From: Azohydromonas australica DSM 1124
Lineage (GTDB): Bacteria > Pseudomonadota > Gammaproteobacteria > Burkholderiales > Burkholderiaceae_C
Direction of reading: 5' to 3'
Assembly: GCF_000430725.1 (NCBI RefSeq)
Contig: NZ_AUMO01000049.1
Span: 1 to 64,000 of the forward strand
Length of the DNA stretch: 64,000 bases
Shown here one piece after another: positions 44,803 to 53,122 of the stretch. Numbering within the stretch: the first letter of the stretch is position 1; every line of letters starts with the position of its first letter. A program made the position numbers and the translations under genes. A model generated the notes under the pieces. The model was not told the origin of the DNA. It saw nothing but the letters and a program-made list of their open reading frames with translations, and ran no database searches.

Positions 44803-45785
44803 GTGATCGCGATGGAGATGCTGCCGTCCCTGAAACGGCCGGTGCCTGGCGCCCTGTCGCGCCACGGAAAGCGGTTGCCGGAGTAATTGGCGTACTGCAC
44901 CACCAGCCCGCCGCTGCGCCAGTCGGCGTAGCCGAAGCTGTAGGTGAAGTCCGGATCCCAGGGCTGCTGCTGGCGCCGGACCGGGTAGCCCGAGAGGTCA
45001 AGCGCGGCGAACCAGCGCTCCCGGACCACGTAGCGGCAGCCGAAGCCGACCGATTTCTTGCCGGGCTGGCCGGCGCCCAACTTCTCGTCGGCATAGCGGT
45101 GGGTGTAGCGGATCGAGGTGCCGCAGCCGATCTTGTCGGTCTCGCCCATGGGCAGCCAGCCGCGCGCCCAGGGCGTCAGTGGAAACTTGTAACCCAGCGC
45201 CCAGGTGCCCTCCTCAAAGCGCGTGACCCGCTCGTTGCGCGAGCGGTCCGGATTGAAGCGGTTGCCGCCGTCGTTACTGTAGACGAGGCTGAAGGTGTAG
45301 GGACGCCAGTCCTCAAAGCCGAAGGCGTAGGTGAAGTCTGGGTTCCACGGCCGCTGCTCGGAAGGCTCCACGTAGCGCAGCAGGTTCGCGCGCACGAACC
45401 AGCCTTCCAGCGGCATGTAGCGCAGCCCCAGCTGAAACGTCGGCGAGCTAGGCACCTCGCCCTGGGACTGGACGCCGAGCGCGGAAAAGCCGTTGGCCTT
45501 CAGCGGCGCGTCCAGCCCCAGCCGCACGCTGAAGGCGTGCGGCGCCGTGCCGTTGAACAGCTGGTGCCAGGGCAGTGCAAAGGAGCGCTCCAGCCCTTCG
45601 CGCCAGTGGGTCGGCTCGCCCGGGCCAGGAACCGGCGCCGGCGGCGCACCGAGGTGCGGGTTGTAGAACTCCGCAGACGCCGCCTGGGCCACCGCCAAGC
45701 TGGGCAGCGCCAGCGTGATCCCCAGAACCGCCTTCGGCCACGAGCCGTGGAACACCTGGCCTGACCGGACCTTTGCCATCCTCAT
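44784..45785 (-). CDS. Predicted outer-membrane beta-barrel protein of the polysaccharide operon
   Basis: 333 residues with a signal peptide (GSWPKAVLGITLALPSLAVAQ). I do not recognise a named family. The sequence alternates strands rich in Trp/Tyr/Phe, and contains an internal duplication: PWNPDFTYAFGFEDWRPYTF with YSNDGGNRFNP, and PWDPDFTYSFGYADWRSGGL with YANYSGNRFPW, about 120 residues apart. It ends SIAITWNIDL. It probably forms a barrel in the outer membrane, where it might be the exit pore for the polymer made by the GT2 enzyme. It is the first gene of the tightly linked set, or the second if the GAF gene upstream belongs to it. Confidence 0.7.
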   Translation of the reverse strand: MRMAKVRSGQVFHGSWPKAVLGITLALPSLAVAQAASAEFYNPHLGAPPAPVPGPGEPTHWREGLERSFALPWHQLFNGTAPHAFSVRLGLDAPLKANGFSALGVQSQGEVPSSPTFQLGLRYMPLEGWFVRANLLRYVEPSEQRPWNPDFTYAFGFEDWRPYTFSLVYSNDGGNRFNPDRSRNERVTRFEEGTWALGYKFPLTPWARGWLPMGETDKIGCGTSIRYTHRYADEKLGAGQPGKKSVGFGCRYVVRERWFAALDLSGYPVRRQQQPWDPDFTYSFGYADWRSGGLVVQYANYSGNRFPWRDRAPGTGRFRDGSISIAITWNIDL

Positions 45786-45840
45786 GCGCGCATCCCTCTA
45801 CTACGGCAAATGGGCGTGTGCGGCCCAGGTCGATCGTGCA

Positions 45841-46353
45841 TCAAACGTCGTGCCTGCCGTCGGTAGGCGGCTTGTCTTCAAGCAGGCGCACGACCCGCTT
45901 GGCGAGCAGGCGCAGCGATTGCACCTGCCAAGCCTCCAGCGAGCGCGGCTGCAGGTCGTTGACGCACAGCGTGCCCATGGGCAAGCCGTCCACCACCAGC
46001 GGCGCACCGGCATAGAAGCGGATGTGCGGCGGCCCGATCACCAGCGGATGGTCGGCAAATCGGGCGTCGAGTTGCATGTCGGGCACGACCGTCACGTCGT
46101 CGGGCGTGTGGATGGCGAAGCTGCAAAAACCGTCATCGCGGTTGACCTCGCACACGTTCAGGCCCACGCGCGCCTTGAACCACAGACGGTCGGCATCGAC
46201 GAGGCTGATGAGGGCGATGGGCGCATCACAGACCTGAGACGCCAGTAGCACGAGTCGGTCGTAGCTGTCTTCGGGCCCGGTGTCCAGGATGGCGAGCCGC
46301 GCCAACGCCTCAAGCCTGTCCTGTTCTTGAGGATGAGGAGGTGGCTTCTGCAT
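45841..46353 (-). CDS. Single GAF-domain protein
   Basis: 170 residues starting MQKPPPHPQEQDRLEALARL. It is one GAF domain of the type often attached to cyclases and kinases: DTGPEDSYDRLVLLASQVCDAPIALISLVD, then FCSFAIHTPDDVTVVPD and FYAGAPLVVDGLPMGTLCVND. No output domain follows. It ends 55 bases before the barrel gene on the same strand, so it may be the first gene of the polysaccharide operon and supply another input. Ligand unknown. Confidence 0.85.
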   Translation of the reverse strand: MQKPPPHPQEQDRLEALARLAILDTGPEDSYDRLVLLASQVCDAPIALISLVDADRLWFKARVGLNVCEVNRDDGFCSFAIHTPDDVTVVPDMQLDARFADHPLVIGPPHIRFYAGAPLVVDGLPMGTLCVNDLQPRSLEAWQVQSLRLLAKRVVRLLEDKPPTDGRHDV

Positions 46354-46442
46354 TGGCCCGGATTGTGAGTTGATACAGGTCAGAATCGGGCAGCAACCCA
46401 AACCGCTTGGGGCGCAAAAGCGTTCATTTCCCACGCCCTGGT

Positions 46443-47324
46443 TCACCGCAGCAGGAAGCGGTCCACGGCCTCCATGAACACGCGCGTACGCGCCGGCACC
46501 AAGCCCCGGCCCGGCAGCTGCGCATAGACCTTGAGCGGGTGCGGCACGTGGTCGGGCAGCAGCGGCTGCAGCGCGCCGGCCTCCACCTCGCGGCGGCAGT
46601 AGGTGGCGGCGAGCATGGCCGCGCCATGCCCGGCCAGCGCGGCCTGCAGCCGCAGCGCGGCGTTGTTGGTGCGCAACGGACCGTGGGGCTGGAACTCGTG
46701 CGTGCGGCCGTCGGGACCCTGGAAGCGCCACCAGGCTTCGCCCGGCATGGACAGGCAGGGCCAGCGCTGCAGCGCCTCCACGTCCCGTGGCAGGCCGTGC
46801 CGGCCCACCAGCACAGGCGCGGCGTACAGCCCCCGCGCCACGCTGTAGACCCGGCGCACCACGCGCAGCGAGTCCGGCAGCGCGTCGGCGCTGGTGAAGA
46901 ACACCACGTCGTAGCCCGCGCCGGTGTCGTCCACGTCCGGCGTGCGCACCTCCAGCTCGATCTCCAGCGCCGGATGCCGCGCCAGCACGTCGTTCACCAC
47001 CTCGCCCAGCTGCAGCGCGCCGAACTCGTAGGGCGTGGCGATGCGCAGCACCCCGCGCGCCTCGTCGCGCGCGTCGCCGGCGTCGGCCGCCACCGCATCG
47101 AGCCGCTCGAACAGCGGCGCGAGCTGCGCCAGCAGCCGGCTGCCCTGCTCCGTGAGCGCCAGCCGCCGCGTGCTGCGCTCCAGCAGCCGCTGACCTAGCG
47201 CCTGCTCCAGCCGCGCCACCGCGTGGCTCAGCGAACTCTTGGGCCAGCCCAGTTGTTCCGCCGCGCGGGTGAAGCTGCCGCTGCGGGCCACGGCCGTGAA
47301 GGCATACCAGTCATTCCAGTTCAT
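46443..47324 (-). CDS. LysR-family transcriptional regulator
   Basis: 293 residues starting MNWNDWYAFTAVARSGSFTRAAEQLGWPKSSLSHAVARLE, of which the winged helix is the first 60 residues. The effector domain follows (GVLRIATPYEFGALQLGEVV onward). It is divergent from an MFS transporter with 64 bases between them, the classical LysR arrangement, so it most likely controls that exporter. The substrate is unknown. Confidence 0.93.
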   Translation of the reverse strand: MNWNDWYAFTAVARSGSFTRAAEQLGWPKSSLSHAVARLEQALGQRLLERSTRRLALTEQGSRLLAQLAPLFERLDAVAADAGDARDEARGVLRIATPYEFGALQLGEVVNDVLARHPALEIELEVRTPDVDDTGAGYDVVFFTSADALPDSLRVVRRVYSVARGLYAAPVLVGRHGLPRDVEALQRWPCLSMPGEAWWRFQGPDGRTHEFQPHGPLRTNNAALRLQAALAGHGAAMLAATYCRREVEAGALQPLLPDHVPHPLKVYAQLPGRGLVPARTRVFMEAVDRFLLR

Positions 47325-47388
47325 GGCCTATTGTTCGACTGATTGCACGCTGCGTTCAACACGGGCACTTTATCCAAGGGATAGGACA
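47325..47388. promoter_or_regulatory. Divergent promoter region, LysR regulator / MFS transporter
   Basis: This 64-base gap holds both promoters. TATCC-AAG-GGATA (47371-47383) is a small perfect inverted repeat next to the transporter's ribosome-binding site and could be part of the LysR site, though it lacks the standard T-N11-A layout. Confidence 0.45.
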
Positions 47389-48864
47389 ATGCAGCATGGC
47401 GGGATGTCTGCTTCCCCGTCCTCTCCCGTGGCGCCGGCGCCGCGTGCGCCGCTGCTGGCCGCCTATCCGCACTTGCGCGCCTGGCGCGTGTACGCCTTTG
47501 GCGCCGTGCTGGGCCTGGTGGCCTCGCTGGACATCGTGGGGGCCATCCTGATCGCGATGGCCGGACCGCGGGTGCAGCAGGGCCTGGGCGCCGGGCCGCA
47601 GGAGTTCCTGTGGGCCTTCTCGGCCTATGCCGCGGCCGCCGTGGTGGCCAACCTGGTGCTGGTGCAACTGGCGGGCCGGGTGAGCTACCGCCGCTTCACG
47701 CTGGCGAGCCTGGTGGTGTTCACAGCCGGGGCGCTGGGCTGCGCGGCGGCTTCGACGCTGCCAGAGCTGGCGCTGGCGCGGCTGGTGCAGGGGCTGGGCG
47801 GCGGGGGCCTGTTCGCGGCGGCGCGCATCCTGGCGCAGTACGCCTCGCAGCCGCGCGAGCGGCTGTCGCTGTTCTGGGGCTTCGGGCTGGCGAATTTCAC
47901 GCTGGTGGCGCTGGCGCCGTGGCTGACGGCGGTGCTGGTGACGCAACACGGCTGGCCACTGCTGTTCCTGCTGCAGGCGGGGCTCGCCGTGGCGCTGCTG
48001 CCGCTGGTGCTGTGGCTGTACCCGCGCACCGAGCCGCTGCCGCCGCGCCCCATGGGCCGGCTGGACTGGCCGGGCGTGGCCGCCTTTGCCGCCGGGGCGC
48101 TGCTGCTGGTGCACGCGCTGGAGCAGCTGCGCTACGCCACGCGGGCGCAAGGGCCCGTGCTGGCGGCCTACGCGGTGGTGGGGCTGGCGCTGCTGGCCGT
48201 GGTGATGCACCGCTTCAGCCAGCATCCCGATCCCTGGCTCAACCCGCGCCGGCTCGCCAGCCGCCGCTACCTGGCGGGGCTGGTCTTCTACGGCGTCTTC
48301 TACCTCGTCAGCGGCGCGTGGAACTACGCGGTGCCGGCGTTCATGGTGGAGGGGCTGGACTACACGCTGGCCGAGGCCGGCGCGCTGCTGTCGCTGGGCG
48401 GCGTGGTGACGCTGGCGTCGGTGGTGGCGTTCCACCTCGCGCTGCCGCGCCTCATGCGCAAGCGCCGCTACATCGCGCTGGGTTACGTGGGGCTGGCGGC
48501 GTCCTTCGCGCTGATGGCCCTGGCCGCGCGCCCGGACGCCTCGGCGGCGCTGGTGCCGTCGGCCGTGCTGCTGCAGGGCGCGATGCCGGTGCTGGCGCTG
48601 CTGCAGGTGGCGATGATGACCTTCGTGGAGATGCCCACCGAGGACTTCGCGCACGCCTATGCCTTCAAGAGCATCGTGCGCGAGATCGTGAACGCGCTGG
48701 GCGCGGGGCTGACGGTGCTGCAGCTGCACCACGGCGGCGAGGCCGCGGGCGCCGCGCTGCAGGGCGTGGCGCTGCGTTCGGCCGCCGGGGAGCTGCTGGC
48801 GGGCCTGGCCCTGGCCTGCCTGCTGGTGGCGGCGATCGCGCCGGCGCAGCGCGCCCTCAAGTGA
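47389..48864 (+). CDS. MFS transporter, DHA2-like multidrug efflux type
   Basis: 491 residues with about 14 hydrophobic helices. Features include VASLDIVGAILIAMAGPRVQQGLG in the first helix, LARLVQGLGGGGLFAAARIL (the motif C-like region of drug:H+ antiporters) and a long central loop with PRPMGRLDWPGVAAFA. The family expels small hydrophobic molecules at the cost of the proton gradient. ATG at 47389 is preceded by AAGGGATAGGAC; a second ATG at 47404 is possible. The divergent LysR gene is its likely regulator. Confidence 0.9.
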   Translation: MQHGGMSASPSSPVAPAPRAPLLAAYPHLRAWRVYAFGAVLGLVASLDIVGAILIAMAGPRVQQGLGAGPQEFLWAFSAYAAAAVVANLVLVQLAGRVSYRRFTLASLVVFTAGALGCAAASTLPELALARLVQGLGGGGLFAAARILAQYASQPRERLSLFWGFGLANFTLVALAPWLTAVLVTQHGWPLLFLLQAGLAVALLPLVLWLYPRTEPLPPRPMGRLDWPGVAAFAAGALLLVHALEQLRYATRAQGPVLAAYAVVGLALLAVVMHRFSQHPDPWLNPRRLASRRYLAGLVFYGVFYLVSGAWNYAVPAFMVEGLDYTLAEAGALLSLGGVVTLASVVAFHLALPRLMRKRRYIALGYVGLAASFALMALAARPDASAALVPSAVLLQGAMPVLALLQVAMMTFVEMPTEDFAHAYAFKSIVREIVNALGAGLTVLQLHHGGEAAGAALQGVALRSAAGELLAGLALACLLVAAIAPAQRALK

Positions 48865-49207
48865 CGGTCAACGGGCCGGTGCCTGCGCAACCCGGCTAAA
48901 AAAGGCCGGACGTCGGACGGGAGTCGGGTTGCCTCACCAACTACTTCGTCATTCCCGCGAAGGCGGGAATTCAGGCGGCCCCACGTCAGCCCGAAGCCCG
49001 GGCGCCGCGAACCAGGACTCAAGCCCCGGTATTCACCCCGGTCTGCTGGAAGCGGCTTGGGGGCCGCCTGGACTCCCGCCTTCGCGGGAGTGACGAATCA
49101 GGGGGGCGAACCGGCTCGGCTGACGAGATGCCGAGGGCGGGAATATGCCCTGGACACCCGCGCGCCTTCATGACGAGGCCTGGTTCACGGCCTGCCGTAA
49201 ACCGGAA
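48865..49207. other. Intergenic gap holding a repeat element
   Basis: About 340 bases without a gene between the MFS gene and the stress-protein gene, which end facing each other. Its main content is the repeat at 48947-49096. The remainder shows nothing I can name. Confidence 0.6.
48947..49096. repeat. MITE-like element with terminal inverted repeats, copy 2
   Basis: A unit of 150 bases beginning CGTCATTCCCGCGAAGGCGG and ending CCGCCTTCGCGGGAGTGACG. The terminal 20 bases are near-perfect inverted repeats. It is related along its length to the unit at 9497-9650, including GCCCGAAGC..CGGGCGC and CGGCTTGGGG blocks inside. It lies between two convergent genes, where a strong hairpin may help end transcription from both sides. 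Confidence 0.75.
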
Positions 49208-49651
49208 TCAGTGCAGCACCAGCACCGGCAGCTTGCTGCGCGAGATGACGTGCTTGGTGTGCGAGCCGAACAGGAACTCGCCCACCGGGCCGCGGCCATG
49301 CGTGACCATGACAATCATGTCGGCGCCGACCTTCTCGGCCTCGTCGGCAATGGTGTCGTCCACCGCGTCGGAGGCGACGAAGTGGCCGTTGAACTCCACG
49401 CCGACAGCGGTTGCGCGCTCCTCGAACTGGCGCAGCAGCGCCTGTGCATGCTCCTGGTTGCGCTTGTCATGGCTGCGCATGCGCTCGGCATAGGCCACGG
49501 CATCGGGCGTCACCGCCGAGAACCCGACGTCGGGCTCGACCACGAAACCGGTGATGCGCGCGCCCAGTTGCGAGGCCAGCGCGATGCTGCCCTCCATCGC
49601 ACGGTGGGACAGCTCGGAACCATCGACGGGAACGAAGAGATGCTTGTACAT
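49208..49651 (-). CDS. Universal stress protein (UspA family)
   Basis: 147 residues starting MYKHLFVPVDGSELSHRAMEG. The ATP-binding pattern G-x2-G-x9-G-[ST] is present as GRGPVGEFLFGSHTKHVI, and the C-terminus SKLPVLVLH is typical. Universal stress proteins are cytoplasmic, often ATP-binding, and rise on starvation or stress. AAAGGCCCTGCC precedes the ATG. It is monocistronic, divergent from the amidase gene. Confidence 0.93.
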   Translation of the reverse strand: MYKHLFVPVDGSELSHRAMEGSIALASQLGARITGFVVEPDVGFSAVTPDAVAYAERMRSHDKRNQEHAQALLRQFEERATAVGVEFNGHFVASDAVDDTIADEAEKVGADMIVMVTHGRGPVGEFLFGSHTKHVISRSKLPVLVLH

Positions 49652-49829
49652 GGCAGGGCCTTTCAGTGTGCCGTCAGCTTAGGCAGGAGCCTGCCACTCA
49701 AGCTTGACCAAGCTCAAGGTGAAACCCCGACCGCGAGATGTGTTCCCGCCGCCGGCGCATGCAACGCCTGCGGCGGCCCCTGCCGCGCCAAGGCGCCACA
49801 CTGCGTGGAAAGAATCCAGAGGAGCCGCC

Positions 49830-51293
49830 ATGAGCACCGCAACCACCGCCGACCCGTCCACCGCCGGCATCGTCGAGCTCGACGCGCTATCGCTGTCGCA
49901 TGCCATCGCCGCGCGCCGCATCTCCTGCCGCGAGGTGATGCAGGCCTACCTGGCGCAGATCGGGCGCCTGAACCCGCGCGTGAACGCGCTGGTGTCGCTG
50001 CAACCCGAGGAGGCGCTGCTGCGCCAGGCCGACGAGCGCGATGCGCAGCTTGCACGCGGCGAGCGTTTGGGCTGGCTGCACGGCTTTCCGCAGGCGCCCA
50101 AGGATCTGGCCGCCACCGCCGGCATCCCCACCACCATGGGCTCGCTCACACTCGGGAACAACGTGCCCCGGGTGGACGCACTGGTCGTGGAGCGCGCGCG
50201 CCGCGCCGGCGCCATTCTCGTCGGCAAGAGCAACACGCCCGAGTTCGGGCTGGGATCGAACACCTTCAACCGCGTCTTCGGCCTCACCCGCAACGCCTTC
50301 GACCCCGGCCGCAGCGCCGGCGGCAGCAGCGGCGGCGCGGCGGTGGCGCTGGCCCTGCGCATGCTGCCGGTGGCCGACGGCAGCGACATGATGGGTTCGC
50401 TGCGCAACCCCGCGGCCTGGAACAGCGTTGTCGGCTTCCGCCCCTCGCTGGGCCGCGTGCCGATGCTGCCCGCGCGCGACGTCTTCTTCCAGCAACTCAG
50501 CACCGAGGGGCCCATGGCGCGCAGCGTGGCCGAGGCGGCGATGCTGCTGTCGGTGCAGGCCGGCTTCGACGCGCGCTGCCCGCAGTCCATCGCCGAGGAC
50601 CCGCGGCGCTTCGCCGGCTCGCTCCAGCGCGACTTCAAGGGCGCGCGCATCGGCTGGCTCGGCGACCTGGGCGGGCACCTCGCCACCGAGCCCGGGCTGC
50701 TGCCGCTGTGCGAACGGGCGCTGCGGCATTTCGAGGCCATCGGCTGCACGGTGGAGCCCGCGCTGCCCGACTTCCCGCTGGAGCGGCTGTGGCGCTGCTG
50801 GTTGAGCCTGCGGCAGTTCATCGTCTCGGGGTTGTGCGGCGAAATCGTCGCCAGCGACAAGCTGCGCGCGCTGGTGAAGCCGGAGCTGGTGTGGGAGGTC
50901 GAGCAGGGCTGGAAGCTGCCGGCCACCGTGCTGTGGAAGGCCACGGTGGCGCGCACCGACTGGACGGTGGCGCTGCAAGCGCTGTTCGCGCGCTTCGACT
51001 TCCTGGTGCTGCCGGCGGCGCAGGTCTTTCCCTTCGACGCCGACCTGGACTGGCCCAAGTCCATCGCCGGGCGGGCGATGGACACCTACCACCGCTGGAT
51101 GGAGGTCGTGATCGGCCCGACCCTGGCCGGCTTGCCGGTGGCGGCCGTGCCCGGGGAATTGAGCGCCGAAGGCCTGCCTACAGGGCTGCAGATCGTGGGC
51201 CCGGCGCAGCAGGACTTCGCCACGCTGCAGATGGCCCATGCCTACGAGCAGGCCAGCCAGTACACGCGGCGGCGCTCGCCGCTGCTGGGCTGA
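49830..51293 (+). CDS. Amidase signature family hydrolase
   Basis: 487 residues starting MSTATTADPSTAGIVELDALS, with GAGGAGCCGCC just before. The Ser-cisSer-Lys triad motifs are visible: Lys in GFPQAPKDLAATAG, and the glycine/serine-rich signature RSAGGSSGGAAVALALRM. It resembles bacterial amidases and the GatA superfamily; the lack of gatB/gatC and the sequence details favour a catabolic amidase (amide to acid plus ammonia). It has no signal peptide, so it is cytosolic. Substrate unknown. GatA function is unlikely. Confidence 0.9.
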   Translation: MSTATTADPSTAGIVELDALSLSHAIAARRISCREVMQAYLAQIGRLNPRVNALVSLQPEEALLRQADERDAQLARGERLGWLHGFPQAPKDLAATAGIPTTMGSLTLGNNVPRVDALVVERARRAGAILVGKSNTPEFGLGSNTFNRVFGLTRNAFDPGRSAGGSSGGAAVALALRMLPVADGSDMMGSLRNPAAWNSVVGFRPSLGRVPMLPARDVFFQQLSTEGPMARSVAEAAMLLSVQAGFDARCPQSIAEDPRRFAGSLQRDFKGARIGWLGDLGGHLATEPGLLPLCERALRHFEAIGCTVEPALPDFPLERLWRCWLSLRQFIVSGLCGEIVASDKLRALVKPELVWEVEQGWKLPATVLWKATVARTDWTVALQALFARFDFLVLPAAQVFPFDADLDWPKSIAGRAMDTYHRWMEVVIGPTLAGLPVAAVPGELSAEGLPTGLQIVGPAQQDFATLQMAHAYEQASQYTRRRSPLLG

Positions 51294-51448
51294 AACGCGA
51301 CCAGGCTCCGGGTTCCGTGAGATCCGTCACGGAGCCGGGCAGCCGCTGCGCCTGCCCGCGCCGGCACGCCCGCCGTGTGGCCTTCAGCAGTTACATCATG
51401 GAACCGTCGTACCCGCTGGCTGCGGCCTCGGGCCGCGGAAAGACCGAC

Positions 51449-52666
51449 ATGAAGCTGTTGCCCCTGAGCGCAGATCAACTCCTGGCACATTCGTCCCTGC
51501 CGTTCTCGGTCTACACCGCGGACGGCGTGAAGCTCCTGTCCGCCCACACGCGCCTGGACGACCCTCACGTGCGCAGCCAGCTGCGCCGCATGGGTGCCGT
51601 CTACACGCACGCCGCCGAGCACGAGGAATGGCTGCGCAGCGCGGAGCATGAATGGGAGAGCGTGCTGCACGGCCGGCCGCCGGCACCGCTCCTGGCCCGG
51701 GTCGGGCCCCGGCCGGCGGCGGGCGCCGAGCCCGCGCCGCCCGGGGAGGAATGGGAGCAGGCCATCCTGCTGCTGGACCACGTGATGCTGAACGCCGGCA
51801 CCGACAGCGCCTGGCTGGCCCGCGTGCTGGAGATCCACGCCCACGCTCGCGCCCTGATTGCGCACCACGAGGACGAAGCGCTGTTCCACCTGCTCTACAC
51901 CGGCAGCTTCCGCTGCTCCTTCTACAGCGCCCGGCAAGCGCTGCGCTGCATGCTCATCGCCGGCGAGGCGGCGCGGGCGCTGGGGTGGGACGCGGTACGC
52001 GTGGCGCAGCTGGAAAAGGCCGCGCTGACCATGAACGTGGCCGTGTGGCGGCTGCAGGACCAGCTCGCGCAGTACGCGGGCGGCATCGAGTCGGCCGAGG
52101 ACCGCGCACGCATCGAGCGCCACCCGGCCGACGGGGCACGGATGCTGCTGGACCATGGCGTGATGGAGACGGTGTGGCTCGAAGCCGTGTGGCTGCACCA
52201 CGATGCCGCGCTGGCCGCCCGGCCGCTGTCCAGCCTGGCGCCGGGGCAGCAGGCGGGGCTGCTGCTGCACCGGGTGGACAGCTACAGCGCCATGCTCAGC
52301 CGCCGCGCGCGCGCACAGCCGCTGTCCTCGCTGCAGGTGGCGCAGCAGGCCTGCCTGGGCCCGGACGGCCTGCCCGATCCGCTCGGATCCGTGCTGCTCA
52401 AGGCCATCGGGCTGTATCCGCCGGGCACCTTCGTGGCCCTGGCCAGCAACGAGAACGGCGTGGTGCTGGAGCGCGGCGAGCACGCCAACACGCCGGTCGT
52501 GGCGGCGCTGACCAACCGCGAGGGCTTGGCGATGTCCGAGCCGCGCCTGCGCTACACCTCGCACAAGGAGTCCGCCGTGCGCACCGCGCTGCCCTTCGGC
52601 AAGGTGCTGGTCGATCCGCCGCTGGACAAGCTCCGGGCGCTGCGCGCCTTCCTGCATTCGCCTTGA
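51449..52666 (+). CDS. Degenerate HD-GYP-like protein with DUF3391-type N-terminus
   Basis: 405 residues starting MKLLPLSADQLLAHSSLPF. It has the overall layout of HD-GYP proteins: an N-terminal domain, then an HD-like helical region. The metal-binding signatures are eroded. Where HD-GYP proteins have HDIGK there is MNVAVWRLQ; the ERHPADGARMLLDHG and AVWLHHDAAL elements remain; and the HHExxDGxGYP loop is missing. It is unlikely to hydrolyse c-di-GMP and may instead bind a partner or a nucleotide. An ATG at 51398 is an alternative start. A rho-independent terminator follows the stop. Confidence 0.75.
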   Translation: MKLLPLSADQLLAHSSLPFSVYTADGVKLLSAHTRLDDPHVRSQLRRMGAVYTHAAEHEEWLRSAEHEWESVLHGRPPAPLLARVGPRPAAGAEPAPPGEEWEQAILLLDHVMLNAGTDSAWLARVLEIHAHARALIAHHEDEALFHLLYTGSFRCSFYSARQALRCMLIAGEAARALGWDAVRVAQLEKAALTMNVAVWRLQDQLAQYAGGIESAEDRARIERHPADGARMLLDHGVMETVWLEAVWLHHDAALAARPLSSLAPGQQAGLLLHRVDSYSAMLSRRARAQPLSSLQVAQQACLGPDGLPDPLGSVLLKAIGLYPPGTFVALASNENGVVLERGEHANTPVVAALTNREGLAMSEPRLRYTSHKESAVRTALPFGKVLVDPPLDKLRALRAFLHSP

Positions 52667-52688
52667 AATCACCCGCCCTGAAATGCCG

Positions 52689-52712
52689 AAGGCCCACCGA
52701 GGTGGGCCTTTT
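52689..52712. terminator. Bidirectional rho-independent terminator
   Basis: AAGGCCCACC pairs perfectly with GGTGGGCCTT across a two-base gap (in practice a four-base loop), followed by TT on the plus strand. It lies 22 bases after the HD-GYP-like gene and 22 bases after the end of the convergent small gene, so it can stop both. Confidence 0.85.
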
Positions 52713-52734
52713 CAGTTTCAGGAAGCTCATTTGA

Positions 52735-52899
52735 TCAGTGCGGCATGATTTCCCTGCATTCCGCCGGCGGGTTGGTGGCCAGGCAGGCGCCGAAATCCGC
52801 GATCTTGTCGTCCGACTGCGCATAGATCTGGCTTCCGGAGGCCAGCAAGCCCATGACCATGAACAGCGCGTAAACGTGGGACTTGAGAGTTTTCAGCAT
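52735..52899 (-). CDS. Small secreted cysteine-containing protein, unknown family
   Basis: 54 residues starting MLKTLKSHVYALFMVMGLLA, a signal peptide with a likely cut after IYAQ. The mature part is only about 26 residues (SDDKIADFGACLATNPPAEC, then REIMPH) with two cysteines 11 apart that could form a disulfide. AAAAGGAGCAAGGAA precedes the ATG, a strong ribosome-binding site, and a good terminator follows the gene. These features make a real gene likely in spite of its size. I do not recognise the family. Overlapping longer frames are rejected as noise. Confidence 0.6.
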   Translation of the reverse strand: MLKTLKSHVYALFMVMGLLASGSQIYAQSDDKIADFGACLATNPPAECREIMPH

Positions 52900-53122
52900 T
52901 TCCTTGCTCCTTTTGCCGGTACGGGCCAATCCCTGCGCGGCGCCTCGGGGTTCCATGGCGCCGGCCATTTCCGAAGAAGTTGAGGAGATTTTCCCGGCCG
53001 TGCCCGCCCGGCGCCAGCACACGGGTGCCCGTGCGCCGGAAGGAGGAGCGCCCTTGCCCTTGTAGGCCGGTTCCGACAGGAACGGGCCGTCCGGACCGGC
53101 CCGGCGCTTCAGGCGCGGCGCA

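Noticed and set aside
49145-51448. Long upstream extension of the HD-GYP-like frame
   Set aside because: It runs through the stress-protein and amidase genes and has no family similarity before the ATG at 51449.
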